From: an uncultured Alistipes sp.
GTDB taxonomy: Bacteria > Bacteroidota > Bacteroidia > Bacteroidales > Rikenellaceae
DNA length: 64,000 nt
Direction of reading: 5' to 3'
Assembly: GCA_938014215.1 (NCBI GenBank)
Contig: CALLRW010000008.1
Span: forward strand, 1-64,000
A program made the position numbers and the translations under genes. Every line of letters begins with the position of its first letter. Position 1 is the stretch's first letter. Under the pieces are notes generated by a model. It ran no database searches and had not been told where the DNA came from. It saw only the letters and a list, made by a program, of their open reading frames with translations. Of the stretch, positions 51,257 to 60,163 are shown in pieces.

Positions 51257-51288
51257 CAAATATAACACACGTTTTAGTATTATGCAAT
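51257..51288 (-). promoter_or_regulatory. Promoter of the PspC/PadR cluster
   Basis: On the minus strand ATTG (51288-51285) and TATATTTG (51264-51257) are 20 bases apart, about 55 bases before the ATG at 51202. Confidence 0.5.
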
Positions 51289-51414
51289 ACAAAGTACCTA
51301 TTTTTTTGAATTTTTTTCACCGAATCGCTCTTTTCGGGGAATTTCCGCAAAAAAATGGCGAATTTTGAGGGTGCGATGTTGCGTTGGGCCTCGCTGCTTC
51401 GTCTTACAGATACC

Positions 51415-51933
51415 ATGAAGGAATCCGAATACATCCGTTTGGTCATGCCGCTGCGCGACCGTCTGTTCCGCTTTGCGCAGAGCCTGCTGCTCTCGTCGGC
51501 CGAGGCGGAGGATGCGGTCCACGATCTGCTGGCGCGTCTGTGGCGCGATCACGAACGGATGGAGCTGCCGCGCAGGGTCGATGCCTTCCTGCTCACGGCG
51601 CTGCGCAACCGCTGTTACGACCAGCTGCGGCGCCGGCAGGCCGAGGCCCGGCGGAGTGAAGCGGTGAAACAGTCGGCCGAACGTTCGACCGATGCCGAGA
51701 TCCGGCAGTGGGAGGCGCGCGAACTGGTCCGGCGGGCGATGGCACAGCTGCCCGACCGGTAGCGCGAGGTGCTCCACCTGAAGGAGATCGAGGGCTATGC
51801 GACGCACGAGGTTGCCGCGATGATCGGTTGCGACGAGGCGCAGGTGCGGGTGATCCTGTCGCGGGGACGGATGGCGCTTCGTGGAATTCTGCAAAAAATG
51901 AGAAACGATGAACGAACGACAAGAACGGATTGA
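51415..51933 (+). pseudogene. ECF sigma factor gene with in-frame amber codon
   Basis: From the ATG at 51415 the frame encodes sigma region 2 (MKESEYIRLVMPLRDRLF, then AEDAVHDLLARLWRDHE) and stops at TAG 51760-51762, after 115 residues, at QLPDR. The same frame continues without a stop for 56 codons to TGA at 51931-51933. That part is a complete sigma region 4: REVLHLKEIEGYATHEVA, then DEAQVRVILSRGRMAL. The usual residue here is Gln (PDRQREVL), so one CAG to TAG change explains it. TAG is a normal stop in this window (surA ends with it). Either a recent pseudogene, readthrough, or a sequencing error. Confidence 0.85.
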
Positions 51934-52414
51934 ACGCCTGGCTGAACGCTGGTTCTCTGGCCTTGCGACCGAAGCCGAGGAGCGCGAACTGCGCGAACTG
52001 CTGCGTCGGGAGGAGGATCTTCCCGAGTCGCTGCGCGACGTGGCGCTGCTCTTCGAGGGGTTCGAGGCGCTGGCCGGGGAGTGCATGCCCCGAGCCGAGG
52101 CCTCCGGGCGGATGGCCTCCCCGTTGGTCGATGTCCCGCAGGGACCCGATCCCGAACCGACCGGTCTGCCGCCCGAACTGCCGCACGCCCGCTCCGGCCG
52201 GCGGATGCGGCTCTTCTGGGGAGTTGCCGTGGCGGCTGTCGTGGCCGTGGGGCTCTTCCTGGGTGTGGAGCTGCTGCGCGAACCCTATTGCTATATCGAC
52301 GGAAAACCCGTCTACGACCGGGAGGTGGCCCTGCAGACGACCGCCTATCTGGACTCCTTCGCCCTGCTAGAGATGCCGGACCAGCTGGTCGACGAACTGA
52401 TTGACAAACCTTAA
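51908..52414 (+). CDS. Anti-sigma-factor-like membrane protein
   Basis: The 168-residue protein overlaps the sigma gene's final 26 bases. Its N-terminal 55 residues are acidic and helical (ERIERLAERWFSGLATEAEERELRELL), as in the sigma-binding part of Bacteroidetes anti-sigma proteins. One membrane helix lies at about 100-122 (LFWGVAVAAVVAVGLFLGVEL), and a 45-residue periplasmic part follows. It would hold the sigma factor at the membrane. With the sigma gene interrupted, it may now be free of its partner. Confidence 0.75.
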   Translation: MNERQERIERLAERWFSGLATEAEERELRELLRREEDLPESLRDVALLFEGFEALAGECMPRAEASGRMASPLVDVPQGPDPEPTGLPPELPHARSGRRMRLFWGVAVAAVVAVGLFLGVELLREPYCYIDGKPVYDREVALQTTAYLDSFALLEMPDQLVDELIDKP

Positions 52415-52427
52415 AATTCGCAAAATC

Positions 52428-53405
52428 ATGAATACCCGCATTCCCTTCCTTTGTACGTTGGCCGTGTTGCTGACGCTCGCCCTGGGCCGCACGGCTGCGG
52501 CCCGCACCCTTGCATCCGTTGCCGAACCACCTTCGGGGCCGGCCGCTCAGACGTCGGAGGCGGTTTCAACACCCGATCTTCCTGCGGCGGACGGCGGCGA
52601 TTCGACGGCGCTGATGACCCTCAGCCCGACGCCGATGTCGGTCGACAGCCTCGAACGGATCGATGGGGTCGATACGGATCTCGTCTCGCTGCGTCGTTCG
52701 GCCGAGGGCGACGAGGTGGTCCTCGCGGTGGGCGGTTTCGGCATCACCCTCTCGTCGCTTTCCGAGGAGAAGATCCGCGACCGCGATACGCGCATCAAAC
52801 GGCCGCGACTCAATCTGGTTGCCCTCTCCAAGAGCGAGCAGGGCTTTCTGATCCCCACGGGGGTTGACTACGGCGACTATCCGGCCGGAACGGGTGAATT
52901 CTTCGATCTGCGCAGCGGCAAGTCCTACCACTTCTCGACGACGCTCGTCGGTCTGAGCTACGATTTTGGCAAACGGCGTCAGTTCAGCATCGAGACCGGA
53001 CTTCGCTACACGGTCGACAATTACCGGCTTTCGGACAATTCGATCACGCTCGGCAACAGCGACGGAATGGTTGTCCCCGTGACGCTCGACGAGAAGGCCG
53101 ACAAGTCGAAACTCCGCATCACGTCGCTCGGCATTCCGCTCCATCTGACCTTCTCGCCGATGCGTCACATGAACATTTCGCTGAGCGGATATTTCGACTT
53201 CACGATGGGGGTCAACTCCATCTACAAGCACCCTAAGGTGAAGAACCCGCTCTCGGGAGTCAACCCCTTCCAGGTCGGCATCGGGTTGGGGGTCTCCTAC
53301 TACAGTATCGGCGTCTACGTTCGCTACGGCATCACGCCGCTCTTCAAGAGCGGAGTCGGGCCGCAGGTGCGTCCGCTCTCGATCGGTTTTTGTTATGCGA
53401 TGTAA
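52428..53405 (+). CDS. Outer-membrane beta-barrel protein
   Basis: The ATG at 52428 starts a signal peptide (MNTRIPFLCTLAVLLTLALG); the 325-residue protein has a long low-complexity Asp/Ser region (about 25-130) and then amphipathic strands from about residue 150 (YHFSTTLVGLSYDFGKRRQFSIETGLRYTV, in pieces). It ends SIGFCYAM, a strand with an aromatic near the end. It resembles the PorT/OmpW-like barrels of Bacteroidetes. It is in the same orientation as the sigma and anti-sigma genes, so it could be a regulon member. Confidence 0.78.
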   Translation: MNTRIPFLCTLAVLLTLALGRTAAARTLASVAEPPSGPAAQTSEAVSTPDLPAADGGDSTALMTLSPTPMSVDSLERIDGVDTDLVSLRRSAEGDEVVLAVGGFGITLSSLSEEKIRDRDTRIKRPRLNLVALSKSEQGFLIPTGVDYGDYPAGTGEFFDLRSGKSYHFSTTLVGLSYDFGKRRQFSIETGLRYTVDNYRLSDNSITLGNSDGMVVPVTLDEKADKSKLRITSLGIPLHLTFSPMRHMNISLSGYFDFTMGVNSIYKHPKVKNPLSGVNPFQVGIGLGVSYYSIGVYVRYGITPLFKSGVGPQVRPLSIGFCYAM

Positions 53406-53417
53406 AACGGGAAGGCT

Positions 53418-53909
53418 ATGAAACGGATTTTGATATTGATTCTGCTGATGCTGCCGTTTCTGGTGCGGGGGCAGAACGTCTCGTGGAAATTTTTCGATCA
53501 CTATTCGAAGGCCGAGGGCTTTTCGAGCGTGCAGCTTGAGCGCAAGATGATGCGCATGATGAGTCGCCAGGCCGCCGAAAAGGGGGATGAGAAGCTCGCT
53601 GAACTGCTCAACGGCATCGAATTGATTCGCATCGTGGCGCTCAGCGGCGGTGACGGACAGCAGTTTCTCGAGGATGCCGAGGATTTGGCCACCGATCCGA
53701 TCTATCGTTTTCAACTGGTCATGTCGGAGAGCTCCGGCGGGCAGATGACCCGCTTTTACCTGCGGGAGGCGGATTTTACCCGCAACTCGGAGTTGTTGAT
53801 GATCACTGCGGGACCCCGCGAAACGGTCGTAGTGAATATCTACGGCCTGTTCGATCTGAAGCAGGTGTCGCGACTTTCGTCCATCCGGCCGAAGAGTTCG
53901 CCGAAATAG
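53418..53909 (+). CDS. DUF4252 domain protein
   Basis: The 163-residue secreted protein has a signal peptide (cleavage near VRGQN) and the DUF4252 pattern: YSKAEGFSSVQLERKMMRMM and later LITAGPRETVVVNIYGLFDLKQVS, read in pieces. The family is found in Bacteroidetes next to ECF sigma and anti-sigma genes. It starts 12 bases after the barrel gene, so the four genes are likely an operon. Function is unknown. Confidence 0.85.
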   Translation: MKRILILILLMLPFLVRGQNVSWKFFDHYSKAEGFSSVQLERKMMRMMSRQAAEKGDEKLAELLNGIELIRIVALSGGDGQQFLEDAEDLATDPIYRFQLVMSESSGGQMTRFYLREADFTRNSELLMITAGPRETVVVNIYGLFDLKQVSRLSSIRPKSSPK

Positions 53910-54005
53910 GCTTTCGATCCCTTCCCGGGCGCGTGAAACCCGACGGGATCCGGTGAGTTGTTTTGCGGGTGCGTGGACGGTTGCGATTGACCGGGCGATG
54001 TGTCG

Positions 54006-54038
54006 AAGTGGGGATCGGATGAAGCCGATCCCCACTTT
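54006..54038 (+). terminator. Terminator of the sigma/DUF4252 operon
   Basis: AAGTGGGGATCGG (54006-54018) pairs fully with 54025-54037 across a six-base loop and is followed by T residues. Confidence 0.8.
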
Positions 54039-54546
54039 CCATATCCACGAATGATAATGTGTTGATATTTGTTAATAACTGTTGAATAACTTGCTCCGCT
54101 TTCCGACACTCTTTCTTGGCTGCTGATCCGTTTATAAGGAATTGTTTATCAGGCTTCAGACTGCTCCGGCGATGGTTCTTGAATGGATTGGTTGACAGGT
54201 GCTGACTGTGGACGAACGGCTCGATTTATTAACAATGCGAATCTTGATGTTAATAACTTGCCGACCGTCGATCGTCGTCTCAACACCTCTTTCATGCCAG
54301 TGAACCATGCGTGCAATTTACTCATCCAATGGCGAATGCACATTATTCGGCCGATCCTTTCAGATCGAGATCCTTCTTTCTCCGAGGTCAATGCGCATGT
54401 GGAGGAGGTCCGCCTGGTCCGAGTTATCAACATTTTCGGGAGCGAAGTGCCGTACCGGGGTTTCCGGCCGGGCCGAGGTTGTGTTTGGCTTCGGACAATC
54501 GGGGGGAGCTGCTGTGCGAGAAAGTCCGACCGCCTCTTCATAATGC

Positions 54547-55003
54547 AAAAAAATCCCCGGAGGATATCCGGAGATCTTTCTTTAAACGCATTCTCGTTGC
54601 TTGGTCCTTGAACTTGGCGGAGAGGACTCGCGGCTCAGGCGGAATCGTCACCTCCCTTTTCGAAGGAAGGCTGGGAGGGATTGTCAACACCCTTTGCGTG
54701 AAACGCCTGTTCCCGCCCGCATCAGAAAAAAAATCTCCGGAGGATATCCGGGGATCTTTCTTGAAACGCATTCTCATTGCTTGGTCCTTGAACTTGGTGG
54801 AGAGGAACTCGCGGTTCAGGCGGTTTTGTCACCTCCCTTTTCAAAGGGAGGCTGGGAGGGATTGTCAACACCCTTTGCGTGAAACGCATATCGCCCGCCC
54901 GGCATCAGCAAAAAAATCCCCGGAGGATATCCGGGGATTTTTCTTGAAACGCATTTTCGTTGCTTAGTCCTTGAACTTGGCGGAGAGGAACTCGCGGTTC
55001 AGG
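54547..55003. repeat. Three tandem copies of sdhB 3' end plus terminator
   Basis: Units begin at about 54547, 54727 and 54910 (spacing 180 and 183). Each has the palindromic terminator ATCC(C/T)CGGAGGATATCCGG and then about 70 bases matching the sdhB 3' end on the minus strand. The third copy is the real sdhB end. Copies 1 and 2 also carry a spacer with CCTCCCTTT/AAAGGGAGG and similar palindromes. Confidence 0.9.
54911..54940 (-). terminator. sdhB terminator (third repeat copy)
   Basis: AAATCCCCGG (54914-54923) pairs with CCGGGGATTT (54931-54940) with flanking A and T runs. Copies of the same stem lie at about 54551-54577 and 54731-54757. Confidence 0.85.
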
Positions 55004-55707
55004 CGGGCGATATGCGTAATGGAGATCTGCTTCGGGCACTCGGCCTGGCAGGCACCCGTGTTGGTGCAGTTACCGAAGCCGAGCTCGTCCATCTTGGCAA
55101 CCATGGCCTTGGCACGGCGGGCAGCCTCGACACGACCCTGCGGCAGCTTGGCCAGCGACGATACGCGCGCAGCGACAAACAGCATGGCCGAACCGTTCTT
55201 GCAGGTAGCGGCGCAGGCTCCGCAACCGATGCAGGCTGCAGCATCCATTGCCTCGTCGGCATCCTCCTTCGGGATCAGGATGGCGTTGGCATCGGGCACC
55301 GAATTCGTGCGCACCGAGATGAAGCCGCCGGCCTGCAGAATCTGATCGTAAGCCGAACGATTTACGACGAGGTCCTTGATCACCGGGAATGCGGCCGAAC
55401 GCCACGGCTCCACGGTAATCGTGGCGCCGTCCTTGAACTTGCGCATGTAGATCTGGCAGGTCGTGGCACCCTGGCTGGGTCCGTGGGCCTGGCCGTCGAT
55501 GTGCAGCGAGCACATGCCGCAGATACCCTCACGGCAGTCGTGGTCGAATGCCACGGGTTCCTTGCCCTGGTGTACGAGGTCGTTGTTCAGGATGTCGAGC
55601 ATTTCGAGGAACGAGGTGTCTTCCGAGATGTTGGACACCTTGTAGGTTTCGAACGCTCCTTTCGATTTAGCGTCCTTTTGACGCCATATCTTTAATGTAA
55701 AATTCAT
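54964..55707 (-). CDS. sdhB: Succinate dehydrogenase/fumarate reductase iron-sulfur subunit
   Basis: The 247-residue subunit carries three clusters. The 2Fe-2S ligands lie in CREGICGMC (about 58-66), the 4Fe-4S site in CIGCGACAATC, and the 3Fe-4S site in CTNTGACQAECP. It relays electrons between the flavin subunit and membrane quinone. The 3' end and terminator have been copied twice downstream. It lies 37 bases after sdhA in the order sdhC-sdhA-sdhB. In gut Bacteroidetes the complex mainly works as fumarate reductase (family knowledge). Confidence 0.96.
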   Translation of the reverse strand: MNFTLKIWRQKDAKSKGAFETYKVSNISEDTSFLEMLDILNNDLVHQGKEPVAFDHDCREGICGMCSLHIDGQAHGPSQGATTCQIYMRKFKDGATITVEPWRSAAFPVIKDLVVNRSAYDQILQAGGFISVRTNSVPDANAILIPKEDADEAMDAAACIGCGACAATCKNGSAMLFVAARVSSLAKLPQGRVEAARRAKAMVAKMDELGFGNCTNTGACQAECPKQISITHIARLNREFLSAKFKD

Positions 55708-55744
55708 GTTTTTTCGATATTAAAGTTCAACGTCAAAATGAGGC

Positions 55745-57691
55745 TTAGTCCTTGTAGTTACGCTGTGCCGGGTGTACGAACTCGAAGTTGAGCGGCTCCT
55801 TGGTCATCTCCGGAACCTGGTCCATACCCTTGTACTCCCAGACGGCGGCGAAGGTGAAGTTTTCGTCATCACGCTTGGCCTCGCCCTCTTCGGTCTGGTG
55901 CTCGACGCGGAAGTGACCGCCGCACGACTCCTCACGCTGGAGGGCATCGCGGGCCATCAGCTCGCCCAGTTCGAGGAAGTCGGCCACACGCAGAGCCTTT
56001 TCGAGCTCGACGTTGAAGTCGTTCTCGCGGCCTACGACGCGGACATCCTTCCAGAACTCCTTGCGCAGGGCCTGGATTTCGGTGATGGCCTTCTGCAGCG
56101 ACTCCTTCGTACGGGCCATGCCGACGTTCTCCCACATGATGTGGCCCAGCTTCTTGTGGATATCGTCCACCGACTGCTTGCCGTTGATCGAGAGCAGCTT
56201 GGCGATCTTTTCGCGCACGCCCTTCTCCGCTTCGTCGAAGGCCTTGGTGTTGGTGTTGACCTTCGGAGCCTGGATCTTGTGCGAGAGGTAGTCGCCGATG
56301 GTGTAGGGCAGTACGAAGTAACCGTCGGCCAGACCCTGCATCAGGGCCGAAGCACCCAGACGGTTGGCACCGTGATCCGAGAAGTTGGCCTCGCCGATGG
56401 CGTACAGACCCGGGATCGTGGTCATCAGGTTGTAGTCGACCCAGATACCGCCCATCGTGTAGTGCACGGCGGGGAAGATCTGCATCGGCTGCTCGTAGGG
56501 GTTCACGTCGGTGATCTCCTCATACATGTCGAAGAGGTTTCCGTAACGCTGTTTGATACGGTCCTTGCCCAGACGCTCGATGGCGGTCTTGAAGTCGAGG
56601 AAGACGGCCAGACCGGTTTCGTTCACGCCGTAGCCGGCATCGCAGCGCTCCTTGGCGGCACGCGAAGCCACGTCACGCGGTACGAGGTTACCGAAGGCCG
56701 GGTAGCGGCGCTCCAGATAGTAGTCGCGGTCCTCTTCGGCGATATCCGACGGCTTTTTGGCACCCGAACGGATGGCCTTTACGTCCTCGAGTTTCTTCGG
56801 CACCCAGATACGGCCGTCGTTACGCAGCGACTCGGACATCAGCGTCAACTTCGACTGCTGGTCGCCGTGAACGGGGATACACGTCGGGTGGATCTGCGTG
56901 AAGCAGGGGTTGGCGAAGCCGGCACCCTTGCGGTAGCACTGGAAAGCGGCCGATCCGTTCGAGGCCATGGCATTGGTCGACAGGAAGAAGACGTTTCCGT
57001 AGCCGCCCGTAGCGAGGACGACGGCGTGAGCGCCGTGGCGCTCGATTTCGCCCGTTACAAGGTTGCGGGCGATGATACCGCGGGCCTCACCGTCCTCGAT
57101 GACGATGTCGAGCATCTCGTGACGGGGATAGCTCTTGACCGAGCCGGCGGCGATCTCCTTGTTCAGAGCGGCATAGGCGCCCAGCAGCAGCTGCTGACCG
57201 GTCTGGCCGCGGGCGTAGAACGTACGCGAAACCTGCGCGCCGCCGAACGAACGGTTGGCCAGCAGACCGCCGTACTCGCGGGCGAAGGGAACCCCCTGAG
57301 CGACGCACTGGTCGATGATCAGGTTCGAGACCTCGGCCAGACGGTATACGTTGGCCTCGCGGGCGCGGTAGTCGCCGCCCTTGATCGTATCGTAGAAGAG
57401 GCGGTAAACCGAGTCGTTGTCGTTCTGGTAGTTCTTGGCTGCGTTGATACCGCCCTGAGCGGCGATCGAGTGGGCGCGGCGGGGCGAATCCTGGATGCAG
57501 AACACCTTGACGTTGTAACCCAGTTCGCCGAGCGAAGCGGCTGCGGAGGCACCGCCCAGACCGGTTCCGACGACGATGATATCGAGCTTGCGCTTGTTGG
57601 CGGGGCTTACGACCCGGATGGCTGCCTTGTGGTTGCTCCACTTTTCGGCGAGCGGTCCGGCAGGAATTTTAGCATCTAATTTTAAAGCCAT
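55745..57691 (-). CDS. sdhA: Succinate dehydrogenase/fumarate reductase flavoprotein subunit
   Basis: The 648-residue subunit starts with the FAD Rossmann motif (IIVVGTGLGGASAAASLGELG, about 38-58). The HSIAAQGGIN segment, where His binds FAD covalently, follows at about 74-83. Then come the substrate region (TQIHPTCIPVHGDQ), TMGGIWVDYNL and the C-terminal GEANFSDHGANRLGASAL. It interconverts succinate and fumarate. Size matches the Bacteroidetes/Wolinella type. It lies between sdhC and sdhB. Confidence 0.97.
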   Translation of the reverse strand: MALKLDAKIPAGPLAEKWSNHKAAIRVVSPANKRKLDIIVVGTGLGGASAAASLGELGYNVKVFCIQDSPRRAHSIAAQGGINAAKNYQNDNDSVYRLFYDTIKGGDYRAREANVYRLAEVSNLIIDQCVAQGVPFAREYGGLLANRSFGGAQVSRTFYARGQTGQQLLLGAYAALNKEIAAGSVKSYPRHEMLDIVIEDGEARGIIARNLVTGEIERHGAHAVVLATGGYGNVFFLSTNAMASNGSAAFQCYRKGAGFANPCFTQIHPTCIPVHGDQQSKLTLMSESLRNDGRIWVPKKLEDVKAIRSGAKKPSDIAEEDRDYYLERRYPAFGNLVPRDVASRAAKERCDAGYGVNETGLAVFLDFKTAIERLGKDRIKQRYGNLFDMYEEITDVNPYEQPMQIFPAVHYTMGGIWVDYNLMTTIPGLYAIGEANFSDHGANRLGASALMQGLADGYFVLPYTIGDYLSHKIQAPKVNTNTKAFDEAEKGVREKIAKLLSINGKQSVDDIHKKLGHIMWENVGMARTKESLQKAITEIQALRKEFWKDVRVVGRENDFNVELEKALRVADFLELGELMARDALQREESCGGHFRVEHQTEEGEAKRDDENFTFAAVWEYKGMDQVPEMTKEPLNFEFVHPAQRNYKD

Positions 57692-57731
57692 ATCGTTTGT
57701 GTGTTTATTGTTCTACAATACAGGGTTTTGA

Positions 57732-58427
57732 TCAGCAGGCACCGCCCATGCAGGGGCAGAGGAAGTAGACGAGGACCACCAGTGCGAAGCCCACAAAGAC
57801 GATCGTTGCGACGATGTTGGCGATGCACTTCAGGCGGGGATACCACGTGTCGTTGGCCCAGCCCACGCTCTGGAACATCGACCATACGCCGTGGGTGAGG
57901 TGGAACCACAAGGCGACGAACCATACGAGGTAGATCACCACGTAGTACCACTGCGAGAAGGTGTAGCGGATCAGGGCTGCACCATCAACAGGGCTGTAAC
58001 CGAGCGAGTTGGTGTGCTGGCCGAGGATCTCGACGAGCTGCATCTTCGACCAGAAGTTGAACAGGTGCAGCAGCAGACCTACCAGGACGATGACGCCCAG
58101 CACGAGCATGTTTTTCGAAGCCCAGTCGACACCGGGTTCCTTGACCGTGACGGCATAGCGCTGCGTGCCGCGTGCCTTGTAGTTGTGCAGCGTGAGGATG
58201 ATGGCGTAGATGAAGTGGATCAGCACGCCCAGAGCCAGAACGACCGTTCCGGCCAGTGCATACCAGTTGGCACCGAGGAACGCGCAGACTGCATTGTAAG
58301 CCTCCGGCGAGATGATTGCCGTGACGTTCATCGACATGTGGAAGAGGATGAAGAGCACGAGGAAGCAACCCGTCACGCTCATTACTAACTTCTTGCCAAG
58401 CGAGGAATTAGATAGAAAACAGCTCAT
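57732..58427 (-). CDS. sdhC: Succinate dehydrogenase cytochrome b subunit
   Basis: The 231-residue protein has five hydrophobic helices and several His (in LFHMSMN, IHFIYAI, LLHLF, FHLTHGVWSM) that would hold two b-type hemes, as in the single-anchor type of Wolinella and Bacteroides. It anchors SdhAB and reacts with menaquinone. It is the first gene of the operon; a long leader of about 160 bases runs to the TATCTTTG box at 58603-58596. The two genes behind it are 40 and 37 bases away. Confidence 0.94.
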   Translation of the reverse strand: MSCFLSNSSLGKKLVMSVTGCFLVLFILFHMSMNVTAIISPEAYNAVCAFLGANWYALAGTVVLALGVLIHFIYAIILTLHNYKARGTQRYAVTVKEPGVDWASKNMLVLGVIVLVGLLLHLFNFWSKMQLVEILGQHTNSLGYSPVDGAALIRYTFSQWYYVVIYLVWFVALWFHLTHGVWSMFQSVGWANDTWYPRLKCIANIVATIVFVGFALVVLVYFLCPCMGGAC

Positions 58428-58595
58428 AATGTTTTGAAATTTGTTATATTTGTTAATGATTTGTGTTCCGTACCGTCATTTTGTGTTTCTCGGCGAGGCT
58501 CTTGGCCGGGCGGAGCGGACCTCGGGGGCGACCGGCAATCCGGAAAATCGGATCGGGAGTCGGGCGGGGGTTCTCCACACGCGAATGCCTGCTGC

Positions 58596-58603
58596 AAAGA
58601 TAG
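58596..58603 (-). promoter_or_regulatory. -7 box (TATCTTTG) for sdhCAB
   Basis: TATCTTTG on the minus strand with ATTG about 18 bases upstream. Predicted leader to the sdhC ATG is about 160 bases. Confidence 0.45.
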
Positions 58604-58664
58604 CCATTGTTCGCAGAATAACAATAGAAAGTGGCGGGAAAATTATCGACAAGAAGGGGAGTTT

Positions 58665-59201
58665 ATGACTAAAAATGAACTGCGGAAAGCGATGCGGAGT
58701 CTCAACCGCGGGTTGGATGCCCGGGCACGGGCCGAGGCTTCGGAGCGGATTGTGCGGCGGATGGAGGCGTTGGAGGCCTTTGCCGTGGCGCGGACGGTGG
58801 GTCTTTTCTGTGCTTTGCCCGACGAGCCCGACCTGAGCGGGGCCATCGAGCGGTGGCGTTCGTCCAAGCGGCTCGTCGTGCCGCGGGTCGAGGGGGAGAC
58901 GATGCGCTTCTTCGAATACGATCCCCAGACTCTTCTGCCGGGGGCCTTCGGGATTCTCGAACCGGGACCGGCCGCACGGCTCTGTCCGCCCCGCGAGATC
59001 GACCTGCTCTTTGTCCCCGGGGTGGCTTTCACGCCGCAGGGGGTGCGCTGCGGGCGCGGGCGAGGCTATTACGACCGTTACCTGGGACGGGCCGACTTCC
59101 GGGCCGTGAAGATCGGCGTCTGCTATGCCCATCAGCTGGTCGATGATCTTCCGGCGGAGCCTCACGACATGCGGGTCGATGCCGTGATTACGGACCGTTG
59201 A
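58665..59201 (+). CDS. 5-formyltetrahydrofolate cyclo-ligase
   Basis: The ATG at 58665 gives 178 residues; the upstream frame overlaps the sdhCAB promoter. The protein shows the cyclo-ligase pattern: KNELRKAMRSLNR, VVPRVEGETMRF, DLLFVPGVAFTPQGVRCGRGRGYYDRYL with the Gly/Arg-rich ATP loop, and the PHDMRVDAVITD end. It converts 5-formyl-THF to methenyl-THF using ATP. It is followed by the patatin gene in the same direction. Confidence 0.93.
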   Translation: MTKNELRKAMRSLNRGLDARARAEASERIVRRMEALEAFAVARTVGLFCALPDEPDLSGAIERWRSSKRLVVPRVEGETMRFFEYDPQTLLPGAFGILEPGPAARLCPPREIDLLFVPGVAFTPQGVRCGRGRGYYDRYLGRADFRAVKIGVCYAHQLVDDLPAEPHDMRVDAVITDR

Positions 59202-59310
59202 CCGGCCGCGGTCGGGTGGCCTTTCCGGGTGACCGACGGTGCGGATGTGGCAAAACGAAGAATATGGCGATATTTCGGCACGAAACCTGCCGCAGATCGC
59301 CGCAATCGAT

Positions 59311-60126
59311 ATGGAGAAAATGGAAAAGAGACGAGTGGCCCTGGTGCTTGCAGGAGGCGGTGCGAGGGGTGTGGCGCATATCGGCGCCATCGAGGAGTTG
59401 GAGAGTCAGGGATACGAGATTGCGGCGGTGGCCGGGACCTCGATGGGGGCTCTGGTGGGCGGCATGTACGCCTCGGGGCATCTCGGGGCGTTCCGTGACT
59501 GGATGTGTTCGCTCGACAAGTACAGGGTTTTCGGACTGGTCGACTTCACCCTCAGCAGCGAGGGGCTGGTCAAGGGCGAGCGGGTGATTCATGCCATGCA
59601 GGAGCTGGTGCCCGAGGTGCAGATCGAGCAGATGCCGTTGCCGTTTGCCGCGGTGGCGGCCGATCTGTTGACGGGGCGCGAGGTGGTGTTCGACCGCGGG
59701 GGGCTGTACGAGGCCATCCGGGCGTCGATCTCCATTCCGTCGGTCTTCCGCCCGGTCCATCGCGACGGCATGGTGCTGGTCGACGGCGGAACGGTCAATC
59801 CGCTGCCGTTGAACCGCGTGCGCCGCGAGGAGGGCGATCTGCTCGTTGCTGTGGATGTCAGCGCTCCGTTCGGGGCCGATCCGACCACGCGGGCCAACGC
59901 CTCATTTAATTATTATAAGGTATTGATCGCCTCGTCGCAGATCATGCAGCAGCACATCACCCAGCTCATGTGCCGCCTCTACCGGCCGGACGTGCTGGTG
60001 CAGATGCCGGCCGACAGTTACGGGATGTTCGAATTCTACCGTTCGGCGGAGCTGATCGAGGCGGGGCGTCGGGCGACGCGTGAAGCGCTCGAACGGGCTC
60101 GTCAGGAGAGCCGGGATGCACTCTGA
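59311..60126 (+). CDS. Patatin-like phospholipase
   Basis: From the ATG at 59311 (271 residues; a second ATG is at 59320) the protein has the patatin motifs: GGGARGVAHIG (15-25, oxyanion loop), GTSMG with nucleophile Ser44, and VDGGTVNPLP with the catalytic Asp. The layout resembles RssA-type bacterial patatins. It would hydrolyse acyl ester bonds of lipids. No signal peptide is evident, so it is likely cytoplasmic or membrane-associated. Confidence 0.92.
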   Translation: MEKMEKRRVALVLAGGGARGVAHIGAIEELESQGYEIAAVAGTSMGALVGGMYASGHLGAFRDWMCSLDKYRVFGLVDFTLSSEGLVKGERVIHAMQELVPEVQIEQMPLPFAAVAADLLTGREVVFDRGGLYEAIRASISIPSVFRPVHRDGMVLVDGGTVNPLPLNRVRREEGDLLVAVDVSAPFGADPTTRANASFNYYKVLIASSQIMQQHITQLMCRLYRPDVLVQMPADSYGMFEFYRSAELIEAGRRATREALERARQESRDAL

Positions 60127-60163
60127 AAGGTTTCGGACGAACGGGCCGTGTAGCTGTCGGGAT

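Larger units (their letters stand above)
53910..54963. other. Intergenic 1 kb with terminator and tandem repeats
   Basis: The left part has the terminator at 54006-54038. The 54060-54540 part has low GC and no convincing gene. The right part, 54547-54963, is the tandem repeat derived from the sdhB 3' end. A plus-strand frame of 218 codons through the repeats is not credible as a gene. Confidence 0.6.

Noticed and set aside
54311..54967. 218-codon plus-strand open frame with an internal three-copy repeat
   Set aside because: It is open because the repeat units of 180 and 183 bases are multiples of three; it is antisense to the sdhB end and has no promoter or family.
55772..57679. 635-codon plus-strand open frame
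   Set aside because: Antisense to sdhA; composition typical of the opposite strand of a GC-rich gene.
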